Assembly (NCBI GenBank): GCA_023406715.1 | Contig: JAEXVC010000171.1 | Location: forward strand, 1-14,095 | Source: Bacteroidota bacterium | Lineage (GTDB): Bacteria > Bacteroidota > Bacteroidia > Bacteroidales > Tenuifilaceae | Direction: 5' to 3' | DNA: 14,095 nt | Shown: positions 1 to 6,829 of the stretch, piece by piece | Layout of the letters: each line of letters starts with the position of its first letter | Position numbering within the stretch: the first letter of the stretch is position 1 | Made by a program: the position numbers and the translations under genes | Notes under the pieces: generated by a model | The model's database searches: none | The model's input: only the letters and a program-made list of their open reading frames with translations | What the model was told of the DNA's origin: nothing

Positions 1-211
1 CACCTGTTCCTACTCTTGGGTCTTTAATATCCTTTGAAAAAGGGCAACCACCTTGAATTACAAAGTTTGGAATTACCCGGTGAAATGCAAGGCCATTGTA
101 GAAGCCCGATTCGGCTAGTTTTACAAAGTTAGCCACTGTATTAGGTGCATCTTCCTCGTAAAATTTAATCTTCATAACACCTTTTGGGGTGTGAATTTCT
201 GCTATTTTCAT
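1..211 (-). CDS. Cyclophilin-type peptidyl-prolyl cis-trans isomerase (N-terminal part, cut by window edge)
   Basis: The first 70 residues of a cyclophilin, which catalyses cis-trans isomerisation of X-Pro peptide bonds. I translated it directly from the minus strand, starting at the ATG at 209-211. It begins MKIAEIHTPKG and contains the diagnostic FHRVIPNFVIQGG block at about residues 43-55. The catalytic Arg is R45; F50 and Q53 match the human cyclophilin A Arg55/Phe60/Gln63 set. No signal peptide is visible, so it is probably the short cytoplasmic type of about 160-200 residues. The rest of the gene lies left of the window. A Cys follows the QGG (GGCP), and a short stretch (PFSKDIKDPRV) sits before the expected GTGG turn. 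It lies 40 bp downstream of the DUF362-like gene on the same strand, with a possible promoter box of its own in that gap. The family call is secure; the exact subtype is not. Confidence 0.93.
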   Translation of the reverse strand, partial: MKIAEIHTPKGVMKIKFYEEDAPNTVANFVKLAESGFYNGLAFHRVIPNFVIQGGCPFSKDIKDPRVGTG

Positions 212-228
212 TGTGTATTTAGTTTTTG

Positions 229-236
229 CAAAGTTA
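229..236 (-). promoter_or_regulatory. Possible Bacteroidota -7 promoter box for the cyclophilin gene
   Basis: On the minus strand this reads TAACTTTG, an exact match to the Bacteroidetes -7 consensus TAnnTTTG. It lies 17 bp before the ATG of the cyclophilin gene. I see no TTTG/TTG element at the usual distance upstream, so this is a weak candidate resting on one half of the promoter. Confidence 0.33.
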
Positions 237-251
237 GCTATTTTGATAAGA

Positions 252-1349
252 TTACTCAGCCCTTACAACCGTTGTTTCGTTTGTGTCTAAGTTGATTAGT
301 TTGTAATTTTTATTGCCCATGCCAAGTTCATAAGCATACTCAATTTGCCGTAATCCACTTGTTTTAACTGCCTCTAGGAAAGGGTCTTTGCAACCATGAA
401 TCTTGGCCACCAAATCGTGGCTGGCTTTTTCTATAGCAACAATATCTGTTGATGCCAAAATACCAATGTTTGGCACAAATGGCTTTCCTGGGTTTTTGGA
501 ACAATCGCATGAAGTGGAAATATCAACTAAAACGTTAATGTAAACCATTTTTTCATGACGATTAAGGATTGCCTTTGCATATTCAACTAGCCTTTCGCAA
601 AAAACCGTTTGAACATCCTCTTTATCCTTTGGGTATCGCAGTGCATCGTTTGGGCAAACATCTATACACTTACCACATCCTGTGCATTTTTCAACATCAA
701 TGCTGAATGGGTTAGTGGTGATGGCATTTGCAGGGCATTCTACTGCACAACTGTCGCAGTTGGTGCAACGGTTGTGCTCACAAACGGGGAAGTTGTTTCT
801 GTGCATTGCCAGTTTCCCTTTTGGGGTGGCAAAACCCATTGAAATATTTTTGATAGCACCACCAAACCCCGATGAACCATGACCCTTAAAGTGGGATATG
901 ATTAGGAACGAATTGTAGTTGTCAAGATTTTTTCCAAAGTAAAACTTGTTGTAATGTTGACAACCTTCAACGTTTTCAATTAGCAATTCGCCAGGAGCAT
1001 CAAGAATATCAATTGGTGCATAAGTAAAACCGTGGCTTTTTGCTAGGGCAATATGGCTGTCGGTTTGCTGACGTGGGCTTTTGTAAAGAACATTAGTCTC
1101 GATGAATGTTCCATTACAGTCCAGAACAATGTTCTTGAATAGTTCAGGTTTAACGTAGTAAGTATTCCCCTCCTCGCCAAAATGAACCTTAACGCCAACT
1201 TTTCCTTCAAGTTCCTTCGAGATTTTCTCGTAAACTTTCATGAAGCCCTCGGGCGTGATTTGGTCTGTAAAATAAACAGCCGGCTCATTTTTATTGGAGC
1301 ATGCGGAGAGTATGAAGATGCCAAACAGAAAAATTAGTGCTCTTTTCAT
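252..1349 (-). CDS. DUF362-like protein with two 4Fe-4S motifs and a lipoprotein signal
   Basis: A 365-residue protein. The N-terminus MKRALIFLFGIFILSAC is a short signal peptide ending in a lipobox (LSAC, lipidated Cys17). Two ferredoxin-type motifs follow: C195-x2-C198-x2-C201-x3-C205-P and C222-x2-C225-x2-C228-x3-C232-P, enough for two 4Fe-4S clusters. The stretch around residues 150-172 (HFKGHGSSGFGGAIKNIS) and the later CDC...PNIGILASTD region (about 281-302) are typical of DUF362 proteins. That family is widespread in anaerobes and has no firmly established reaction; an electron-transfer or metal-handling role is only inferred. It may be co-transcribed with the secreted protein 68 bp upstream. 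The oddity is a Sec-type lipobox on an iron-sulfur protein, since Fe-S proteins are normally kept in the cytoplasm or exported folded by Tat, and there is no twin-arginine here. The start is the ATG at 1349; the signal peptide supports it. Confidence 0.85.
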   Translation of the reverse strand: MKRALIFLFGIFILSACSNKNEPAVYFTDQITPEGFMKVYEKISKELEGKVGVKVHFGEEGNTYYVKPELFKNIVLDCNGTFIETNVLYKSPRQQTDSHIALAKSHGFTYAPIDILDAPGELLIENVEGCQHYNKFYFGKNLDNYNSFLIISHFKGHGSSGFGGAIKNISMGFATPKGKLAMHRNNFPVCEHNRCTNCDSCAVECPANAITTNPFSIDVEKCTGCGKCIDVCPNDALRYPKDKEDVQTVFCERLVEYAKAILNRHEKMVYINVLVDISTSCDCSKNPGKPFVPNIGILASTDIVAIEKASHDLVAKIHGCKDPFLEAVKTSGLRQIEYAYELGMGNKNYKLINLDTNETTVVRAE

Positions 1350-1377
1350 TTTATGTTGTATGTAATAAGGTTTAATG

Positions 1378-1385
1378 CAAAATTA
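1378..1385 (-). promoter_or_regulatory. Possible -7 promoter box before the DUF362-like gene
   Basis: The minus strand reads TAATTTTG, matching TAnnTTTG, 28 bp before the ATG. No convincing -33 element lies at the right distance in this AT-rich gap, so confidence is low. Confidence 0.25.
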
Positions 1386-1417
1386 ATCAAAACAAAAACT
1401 TTAAGAATAATTTTCTA

Positions 1418-2137
1418 TTAGTTGGGAGTTGTTTCAATTAACATGCATAAATTTTTATGCAATTCATTCACGGCTTTTTGATGAAATATTGGATATAGCC
1501 ATTTCTCTCTAAATTTTGATAGATTTCTATATCTAGTTTCCTGGCAGATTACAGTGTTTCCATCGGTATTCTCAGCCAGTTTTATCTGTTGGGTTCCTTC
1601 TGTCATCCCATTGTTTAAGTAGCATAGTTGAATTGTCTTGTTTTCATCATCAATTTTTGTAACTTCAAGTGCTACTGCAATATTTTTAATGCCACCTAAA
1701 AGTTTGAGGTTTAAATAGATAATTTCTCCTTCCTCAATTCCTTGGTAATCATCGTCATTGTATAGGACTCTATCCGTTTTGCTGGAGTATAGGAGCCCAA
1801 ATGTGACCATTCTACCTCGATATTCGTCGCGTGGTTTAATACTTTTTAATTTGTTCCAAACATTTTGAATTTTCTCTTTAATAGTTTGGGAACTTCTATG
1901 GAAACTAAACGTAAAAGAGTCCTGCTCGCTATAGCACGATGGTTTTAAATCGCTAAAGAATTCTATTCCGTCCAATTGTTGCTTTTTTAAAAGACTTCGC
2001 ACTTTTTTTTGCGATATCCTGTCGAAATCTGTTGATTTTATTGATAATTGTGCGTAGTTGCGAGTGCTCCAACTCAAAATGCCTAAAAGCACGATAAGTT
2101 TATAAGCGAGTTGATACGTGCTTTTAGGTTTTGACAT
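1418..2137 (-). CDS. Secreted protein of unknown function (possible SRPBCC/DUF1990-like fold)
   Basis: A 239-residue protein I do not recognise with certainty. Residues 1-29 look like a Sec signal peptide: a basic start, a hydrophobic stretch LIVLLGILSW, then NYAQ, suggesting cleavage after Ala29. There is no lipobox, so it is probably periplasmic or exported. The mature part is a single mixed alpha/beta domain. The C-terminal half (EIIYLNLKLLGG, then VALEVTKIDDENKTIQLCY) and the closing region (FREKWLYPIFHQKAVNELHKN, about residues 210-230) resemble DUF1990-type SRPBCC proteins, where a strand-rich ligand-binding fold ends in a YP-FH-A-x3-H helix. That is a resemblance by eye only. It is transcribed divergently from the sigma-factor gene, with 249 bp between the starts, and lies upstream of the DUF362-like gene on the same strand. 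I infer no function. Confidence 0.75.
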   Translation of the reverse strand: MSKPKSTYQLAYKLIVLLGILSWSTRNYAQLSIKSTDFDRISQKKVRSLLKKQQLDGIEFFSDLKPSCYSEQDSFTFSFHRSSQTIKEKIQNVWNKLKSIKPRDEYRGRMVTFGLLYSSKTDRVLYNDDDYQGIEEGEIIYLNLKLLGGIKNIAVALEVTKIDDENKTIQLCYLNNGMTEGTQQIKLAENTDGNTVICQETRYRNLSKFREKWLYPIFHQKAVNELHKNLCMLIETTPN

Positions 2138-2157
2138 ATTTGACTTTCAAACTGTTA

Positions 2158-2179
2158 ATTTAATTATGCTGAATTAAAT
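2158..2179. repeat. AT-rich inverted repeat upstream of the secreted-protein gene
   Basis: ATTTAATT (2158-2165) and AATTAAAT (2172-2179) form perfect 8-base arms around a 6-base spacer, 20 bp before the ATG of the secreted-protein gene. It could be an operator, but such AT-only palindromes also arise by chance in AT-rich spacers. The rest of the divergent gap (2138-2386) is AT-rich; I see no clear promoter or RNA in it. Confidence 0.3.
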
Positions 2180-2386
2180 ATATTCAACAACAAGATAGCT
2201 AAAGATACTAGTTATTCATACATTATGCGGTTTTTTATGAGATTTTTGTTTATTTTGATTGTGAGAATATAAAATAATAATTGTCAGCAATATAAGAGGT
2301 GAATATGAGATTTTATCCATTTATTCAATCATTTTTTGTAACAAACTATACGTCCATACTACTAATAAGTAAAAACTAGTTTTTTT

Positions 2387-2902
2387 ATGATTAACAAGGA
2401 GGAACATTTTAAGCAGGTTGTAGAGCAAAACAAAGGGCGGATACTGCGAATATGCAAATCGTATGCTCCATCGGAGGAGGATTGTAAGGATATGTACCAA
2501 GAAGTGCTTATCAATATATGGAAAAGCCTGGAGACTTTTAAGGGAAACTCTGAGATAGGAACTTGGATTTACCGTATTGCAGTGAATACTTCGTTAACAT
2601 TTGCAGGGAAACAGTACAAGCGGATGAAGTTGAATGTTGATGTTGAAACTTCGAATCTAAAGAGCTTGTTGGACGAAGAGCGAGACGAGGCACTTATCAA
2701 GGAGAATAGGTTTCAAGAATTACAGGTGTATCTGAACCAACTATCCGTAATAGATAAAGCGCTAATGGGCTTAGTGCTCGAAGGCCTTTCGACAAAGGAA
2801 ATTGCCGATGTAATTGGTATAACCGAGCCCAACGTTAGGGTAAAAATCCATAGGATAAAGGAACATTTAAGAATTAGTATGAAACGAGGTGGTTATGAAT
2901 AA
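2387..2902 (+). CDS. RNA polymerase sigma-70 family factor, ECF type
   Basis: A 171-residue ECF sigma factor that redirects RNA polymerase to a specific promoter set. Region 2 lies at about residues 10-80: SYAPSEEDCKDMYQEVLINIW is the core-binding helix pattern, followed by the FKGNSEIGTWIYRIAVNTSL segment that contacts the -10 element. Region 4 lies at about residues 112-165, with a helix-turn-helix LSTKEIADVIGITEPNVRVKIHRIKEHL that reads the -35 element. The length is typical, and no extra C-terminal domain is present. The ATG at 2387 gives the expected N-terminus. It overlaps the next gene by 8 bp (ATGAATAA), a tight translational coupling usual for sigma factor/regulator pairs. The regulon and the inducing signal cannot be read from the sequence. 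Confidence 0.93.
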   Translation: MINKEEHFKQVVEQNKGRILRICKSYAPSEEDCKDMYQEVLINIWKSLETFKGNSEIGTWIYRIAVNTSLTFAGKQYKRMKLNVDVETSNLKSLLDEERDEALIKENRFQELQVYLNQLSVIDKALMGLVLEGLSTKEIADVIGITEPNVRVKIHRIKEHLRISMKRGGYE

Positions 2903-3482
2903 TCAATTTGAAAATATGGAAACTCAGGATTTGAATACCAATAATAAATTAGATAGCATTGATTCTCTTGTCGTTGATTTGAAAAAAGAGGATTTGAGGA
3001 ATCTCAATTTGATGAAAAGTTTTAAATGGATTTACCTTGTAATGATTATTGCTTACACATTGCTTATGGTTGTAAATCCTGATTCCGATTTAAAACTCCA
3101 TAATAGAATATCGGGAATTTGTTATGTTGTTGCTTTTGGAATTTTTATGTTGATTTTCAGGAAGTACCACAAGGAGTATAGCGAAATTGATTATACAGTG
3201 CCCGTAGTGGAAATGCTTTCAAAAGCGGCAAAAAGGTATAAATTCAGATGGAAAAGTATTCTGATTTGTATGCCATCCATAATATTAATTGATATTGGAG
3301 TTGTTCTGTCAGACTTCTTTGTAAATCCCGAAATTGATTGGAGTAGCATTGTAGTTTTTCAACTAATTTATTTTGGACTTATGACTATTAGTGGTTTTGT
3401 TGGCTATATGATTTGGAGAACACGCCAGAAGCCACTTTATGATGGGGCTATGCAACTGCTGAAAGAACTTGAAGGGAATTAA
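2895..3482 (+). CDS. Four-helix membrane protein, probable regulator (anti-sigma) of the adjacent ECF factor
   Basis: A 195-residue inner-membrane protein. The ATG at 2895 is preferred over the GTG at 2889, because ACGAGGTGG lies just upstream as a Shine-Dalgarno-like stretch and the ATG overlaps the sigma stop codon. An N-terminal cytoplasmic-looking segment of about 44 residues is rich in Asn, Asp and Lys. Four hydrophobic helices follow (about residues 45-60, 72-88, 121-143 and 152-174), with a basic loop KAAKRYKFRWK between the second and third. A short cytoplasmic tail ends the protein. There is no HxxxCxxC zinc motif of ZAS anti-sigma factors and no FecR-type domain, so the regulator assignment rests on translational coupling and on the N-terminal tail being a possible sigma-binding peptide. 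It could instead be an unrelated membrane protein under control of that sigma factor. Confidence 0.72.
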   Translation: MNNQFENMETQDLNTNNKLDSIDSLVVDLKKEDLRNLNLMKSFKWIYLVMIIAYTLLMVVNPDSDLKLHNRISGICYVVAFGIFMLIFRKYHKEYSEIDYTVPVVEMLSKAAKRYKFRWKSILICMPSIILIDIGVVLSDFFVNPEIDWSSIVVFQLIYFGLMTISGFVGYMIWRTRQKPLYDGAMQLLKELEGN

Positions 3483-3489
3483 TCTTAAA

Positions 3490-3516
3490 AAGGGACATTA
3501 ACTATGAATGTCCCTT
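3490..3516 (-). terminator. Intrinsic terminator between the sigma operon and ruvC, best on the minus strand
   Basis: Perfect 10-bp stem AAGGGACATT (3490-3499) with AATGTCCCTT (3507-3516) and a 7-base loop. On the minus strand it is followed by TTTTT and lies 5 bp beyond the ruvC stop codon, a good intrinsic terminator. On the plus strand the following ATGATTTATTT is a weaker U-tract, but the same hairpin may also end the sigma-factor operon 7 bp upstream. Confidence 0.82.
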
Positions 3517-3521
3517 ATGAT

Positions 3522-4103
3522 TTATTTAATTCTACCAGGGTTCTGCTTGATAAACGCTTCCCAACTCGATGCTTTACCTGTACCTCCCAGCGCGCTGTTT
3601 TGCTGGTAAAAATGGCATACGGCGGCAGCAAGTCCATCGGTAGCATCAAAGTAGTCCTGAGAAAACTCTTTTTCCTTCAGAATAGTTTTAAGCATCTCGG
3701 CTACCTGTTCTTTCGATGCGCTTCCTGCTCCAGTTATTGATTGTTTAATTTTACGCGGAGCGTATTCAAAAATTGGAATTGAACGCGATAGAACTGCGGC
3801 CATTGCAACACCTTGGGCTCGGCCCAACTTCAGCATACTTTGAACGTTTTTACCGAAAAAGGGTGCTTCAATGGCAACTTCATCGGGTAGGTATTGGTCA
3901 ACCAACATCTGAACCCGTTCGTAAATGGTTTTTAACTTAAGGTAATGGTCGCCGTATTTTCCGAGTTCAATAACACCAAGCACAATTAGCCTCATACTAT
4001 TTTTACCACTCCCCGCAATAATCCCATATCCCAGAATGTTTGTACCGGGGTCAATTCCAAGGATTATTTTCTCTTTATTTTCTGATAGTTTGCCTGCTGT
4101 CAT
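3522..4103 (-). CDS. ruvC: Crossover junction endodeoxyribonuclease RuvC
   Basis: RuvC is the dimeric, Mg-dependent resolvase that cuts Holliday junctions made during recombination and repair, working with RuvAB. This 193-residue protein shows the four acidic active-site positions of the RNase H-like fold: D18 in LGIDPGT, E79 in AIEAPFF, and D153 and D156 in FDATDGLAAA, equivalent to E. coli D7, E66, D138 and D141. The GKNVQSMLKLGRAQG segment (about 84-98) and the APRKIKQSITGAGSASKEQV segment (about 115-134) are standard for the family. The length is a little above the usual 160-190 because of an N-terminal extension of about ten residues and a basic, Gly-rich tail. The start ATG has AAGAAG just upstream. 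It lies 15 bp after the S41 peptidase gene and is the last gene of that unit. ruvA and ruvB are not in the window. Confidence 0.96.
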   Translation of the reverse strand: MTAGKLSENKEKIILGIDPGTNILGYGIIAGSGKNSMRLIVLGVIELGKYGDHYLKLKTIYERVQMLVDQYLPDEVAIEAPFFGKNVQSMLKLGRAQGVAMAAVLSRSIPIFEYAPRKIKQSITGAGSASKEQVAEMLKTILKEKEFSQDYFDATDGLAAAVCHFYQQNSALGGTGKASSWEAFIKQNPGRIK

Positions 4104-4118
4104 TTCTTCTTAACTTGA

Positions 4119-5381
4119 TTACCATGCACCAATTTCAGCCTTTAATCCTTTACCCACAATCGGGTTGAAATCCTTAACAACTTCTGTTTTTGATGATTTT
4201 GGGAAAGATGCTCCAAGGTTCAATAAGGCTGCATTTAGACTGGCTTCATTCACATCGCCAAAAGGCAATGTAATGTCATCTGCTGCACTAATGTTTACAG
4301 GAATTCCATCGAAATAATCTCCTTCGTTGTTGGCGTTCCGCATTGTGAAGCAAATAGGTACGAAGGCCCAATCTATGCTGGGGTCATTAAATTTAAAAAC
4401 ATACATTCCGGCGGGCTTTCCATGGGTTTTTTCTCCTACAAGGGTTACCCCAAGGAATGGTTTTAACCCATTTATGAGTAGTTCACTAGCCGAAGCAGAA
4501 CTTTGGGTTGTAATAAAAGTAACCTTATTTAGTGGCAATGAGTAGTCGTTAGCGTTAAAAAGGATATAATCGTTTAAATTGGTGTTTTTATCGTTATGAT
4601 ATGATTTGGTGTAAATTTTTCCGAAAGCAACACTTCCTCCAATTAAATTTGCAAGGTAACTCGATACGTCTACTTGTCCTCCTCCATTGTAACGTAAATC
4701 TACAATTAATTCCGTAACGCCTTTGCTTTTAAAGTCAGCAAAAACTGTGTTTAACTCGGACTCTGAGGTTGAGATAAAACTTTCCAGAACAAAATAACCT
4801 ATTTTTTTTGTATCAAAGGTATATACAGAATCCATGAGAACGGTGTTCATTGCTATTGCTGCTTTGGAGAAGGTGTACTCGTGTGTGGTTCCTGCTGGCG
4901 ATTTAAAAACGAAGGTTTTACTTAAGCCAGCCTCACTTGGGCCTATTAGCGATGAGTAATTCTCTGGGGTTGGAGTTTGTCCATCAATACTGATTATTTG
5001 CCATCCTCTATTTATGCCTTGAGCATAAAGGGGCGAATTCTTAAAAACAAATGAAAGGAATAGTTCCCCATCGCTATTGAATCCGGAACCAAACCCAAAA
5101 CCAACGTATGCACCTTGGTTGTAGTAGGCTTCTAGCTCGGTTCGGGTTGTAACGTAGCTCCATTTGTCGGGTGGATTTACTCTGAGTGCATCCATTAACT
5201 CTACTGGCGAAGCATAATCGTCGGGATTAACACTGGACATTTGATTGTACCATAGGTAGTACTCGTTCATAATGCTATAAAGTTCCTTGTTAACATTAAC
5301 TTGATAGTCTTCTTCTTCCTCGCACGAATACAATGCAAGAACGATTATTGGGATTATTAATAGTAGTTTAAACTTGTTCAT
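4119..5381 (-). CDS. S41 family C-terminal-processing serine peptidase, lipoprotein
   Basis: A 420-residue peptidase of the Ctp/Prc family, which cleaves envelope proteins near their C-termini with a Ser-Lys dyad. The signal peptide ends in a lipobox with Cys20 (LALYSC), followed at once by EEEED. Acidic residues directly after the lipidated Cys resemble the lipoprotein export signal that sends Bacteroidetes lipoproteins to the cell surface, so surface exposure is a reasonable inference. A PDZ-like region spans about residues 90-175 (GFGFGSGF, then RGWQIISIDGQ). The S41 core follows: YFVLESF, LIVDLRYNGGG (225-235), then the dyad with Ser297 in SSASASELL and Lys322 in GEKTHGKPAG, exactly 25 residues apart as in Prc. 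It lies 12 bp downstream of the transporter gene and 15 bp upstream of ruvC, so it is probably co-transcribed with both. The physiological substrate is unknown. Confidence 0.93.
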   Translation of the reverse strand: MNKFKLLLIIPIIVLALYSCEEEEDYQVNVNKELYSIMNEYYLWYNQMSSVNPDDYASPVELMDALRVNPPDKWSYVTTRTELEAYYNQGAYVGFGFGSGFNSDGELFLSFVFKNSPLYAQGINRGWQIISIDGQTPTPENYSSLIGPSEAGLSKTFVFKSPAGTTHEYTFSKAAIAMNTVLMDSVYTFDTKKIGYFVLESFISTSESELNTVFADFKSKGVTELIVDLRYNGGGQVDVSSYLANLIGGSVAFGKIYTKSYHNDKNTNLNDYILFNANDYSLPLNKVTFITTQSSASASELLINGLKPFLGVTLVGEKTHGKPAGMYVFKFNDPSIDWAFVPICFTMRNANNEGDYFDGIPVNISAADDITLPFGDVNEASLNAALLNLGASFPKSSKTEVVKDFNPIVGKGLKAEIGAW

Positions 5382-5393
5382 AATAAGTAATTT

Positions 5394-6287
5394 TTATATT
5401 CTTTTATTTTTGCCAATATACTGTTGGAACAAAATTGCACCAATTATAATAGATAAACCAACTAAAGTGGTCCAAATTACCTTTTCCTTTAAAACTAAAC
5501 TTACAAACATCAGGGCAACAAAGGGCACCAGGTACGAGAAGTTTCCAAGTTTTGCTGTGTTGGTTGCATATTTCATTGCTTTTAACCAAAGCACAAAAGT
5601 TATACCCATCTCAAAGGCTCCAATATAAATTGATGCCAATAATCCATTCAAAGGGAGTGAATTAAACCCATCGAATATGAGCATTGGCGCCAAGCAGAAT
5701 ATGGTTGCGAATCCAAAACTCAGGAAGAGTTTAACAACCTCGTCTCTGTCTTTATCCCTAACATTAATTATCCAGAACGATGCCCATACAATCGAACTGA
5801 TTAGTGCAAGTGTTACGCCAAGCGGATTGCTGGCAGAGAAAACATCAATGCTTCCTTGCGATGAAATAAAAACAACACCGATAAAACTTAAAAAGAGCGC
5901 AGCAAAGTCGTACCAATGGAGTTTTTGCTTTAGGAAAACTGCAGCAAGTAGCACAAGTATTATTGGCCAAACATAGTTTAAGGGTTGAGCAACTTGTGCA
6001 GGTAAAAGACTGTAAGCCTTGAAGAGCACAAAGTAGTATAGGAATGGGTTTAGAAATCCTTCCAGTATCGAGTTTCCAAGTTGCTTCCTGTTTGTTGATA
6101 GTAAATCTTTTCCCTTATTTTGAATTAGTAGTATTGAAAAAAGAATAACAGTTGCCGATAACGACGACCAAAACAAAAGTTGCACGTAGTTAAACGATTT
6201 CAACCCAAGTTTGAACGCGGTGGCCGAAGTCCCCCAAAAAAGGATTACGAGCGAAGCGTACAGGTACGATTTCTTTTGACTTTCCAA
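5394..6287 (-). CDS. EamA/DMT superfamily transporter
   Basis: A 297-residue inner-membrane protein with about ten hydrophobic helices arranged as two EamA repeats, the pattern of drug/metabolite transporters that export or exchange small metabolites. The first repeat opens with LYASLVILFWGTSATAFKLGL, and the motif PLNYVWPIILVLLAAVFLKQKLHWYDFAALFLSFIGVV in the first half is characteristic. The second half repeats it with LVPFVALMFVSLVLKEKVIWTTLVGLSIIIGAILFQ. The substrate cannot be told. The only start that fits is a TTG at 6285-6287: an in-frame stop lies 15 bp before it and no ATG occurs before the first helix. It is the first gene of a three-gene unit with the S41 peptidase and ruvC, just downstream of the terminator that closes the SUF operon. 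Confidence 0.9.
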   Translation of the reverse strand: MESQKKSYLYASLVILFWGTSATAFKLGLKSFNYVQLLFWSSLSATVILFSILLIQNKGKDLLSTNRKQLGNSILEGFLNPFLYYFVLFKAYSLLPAQVAQPLNYVWPIILVLLAAVFLKQKLHWYDFAALFLSFIGVVFISSQGSIDVFSASNPLGVTLALISSIVWASFWIINVRDKDRDEVVKLFLSFGFATIFCLAPMLIFDGFNSLPLNGLLASIYIGAFEMGITFVLWLKAMKYATNTAKLGNFSYLVPFVALMFVSLVLKEKVIWTTLVGLSIIIGAILFQQYIGKNKRI

Positions 6288-6320
6288 TTGTTCAGTATTT
6301 TATGTGTGCAAGATATAAAG

Positions 6321-6348
6321 AAAAAGGTGGTTTTGCTACCACCTTTTT
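6321..6348 (-). terminator. Intrinsic terminator closing the SUF operon
   Basis: AAAAAGGTGGT (6321-6331) pairs perfectly with ACCACCTTTTT (6338-6348) around a 6-base loop. On the minus strand the right half of the stem runs into a T-run (CCACCTTTTTC). It lies 1 bp beyond the stop codon of the small membrane protein gene and before the transporter gene, so it separates the two transcription units. Confidence 0.85.
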
Positions 6349-6349
6349 T

Positions 6350-6820
6350 CTACTTTATTTCAACATTATGCCTTTTTATTGTATCAATAAAATCTCTGAA
6401 ATAGGTATCGTTGTGTACGGTTACACTTGTTTTTCGAGAATCATTCAATTGGATAGAAATTCTTATGTATAATTTTTTCCTTGTGATAATAGAGATGCTT
6501 TTTAAATCCTTAATAGGAAATGCAATGTTGCTGGTTTTTCTTATTTCTATCAATTTTAAAACAGAAATTGTGAGAAGTATGATTATAACAATTGATAATA
6601 GTAAATCGTGAATTATCATTGATTTATCGGTGCTATATGATCCTTCAAAAATTCTAATAGCAGGCCCAATTGAAAAAAATATGATAATGAAAATACTATA
6701 CCAAAATGCTTTGGCATCACGTTGAATAAAAATCTCATCATCATCGAATATTATGTTCCCCGTTACGAAACTACTTCCTCTAAGTAGTTTTTGAAACTTG
6801 TTACCTTCTTTCGATTCCAT
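6350..6820 (-). CDS. Small membrane protein of unknown function, PH-like C-terminal domain possible
   Basis: A 156-residue protein I do not recognise by name. Residues 1-37 are hydrophilic and include an acidic strand (IIFDDDEIFIQ). Two membrane helices lie at about residues 39-57 and 69-90. A soluble, strand-rich C-terminal part follows (about 95-156: IAFPIKDLKSISIITRKKLYIRISIQL, then a terminal helix YFRDFIDTIKRHN). The layout of a hydrophobic hairpin set between two halves of a small beta domain resembles bacterial PH-like membrane proteins (YcxB or bPH type), but this is only by shape. It starts 9 bp after the stop of the MIP18-family gene and ends at the operon terminator, so it is probably the last gene of the SUF transcript. 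No iron-sulfur link is visible in its own sequence. Its AT content is higher than that of its SUF neighbours, which could mean a later addition. Confidence 0.75.
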   Translation of the reverse strand: MESKEGNKFQKLLRGSSFVTGNIIFDDDEIFIQRDAKAFWYSIFIIIFFSIGPAIRIFEGSYSTDKSMIIHDLLLSIVIIILLTISVLKLIEIRKTSNIAFPIKDLKSISIITRKKLYIRISIQLNDSRKTSVTVHNDTYFRDFIDTIKRHNVEIK

Positions 6821-6829
6821 AAAATGATT

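Noticed and set aside
609..882. Plus-strand reading frames opposite the DUF362-like gene
   Set aside because: They lie wholly within a well-supported gene on the other strand, have no family features and carry no start signals.
3504..3740. Plus-strand frame of 78 codons opposite ruvC
   Set aside because: It starts inside the terminator hairpin and runs antisense to catalytic-region codons of ruvC; no protein-like pattern is visible.
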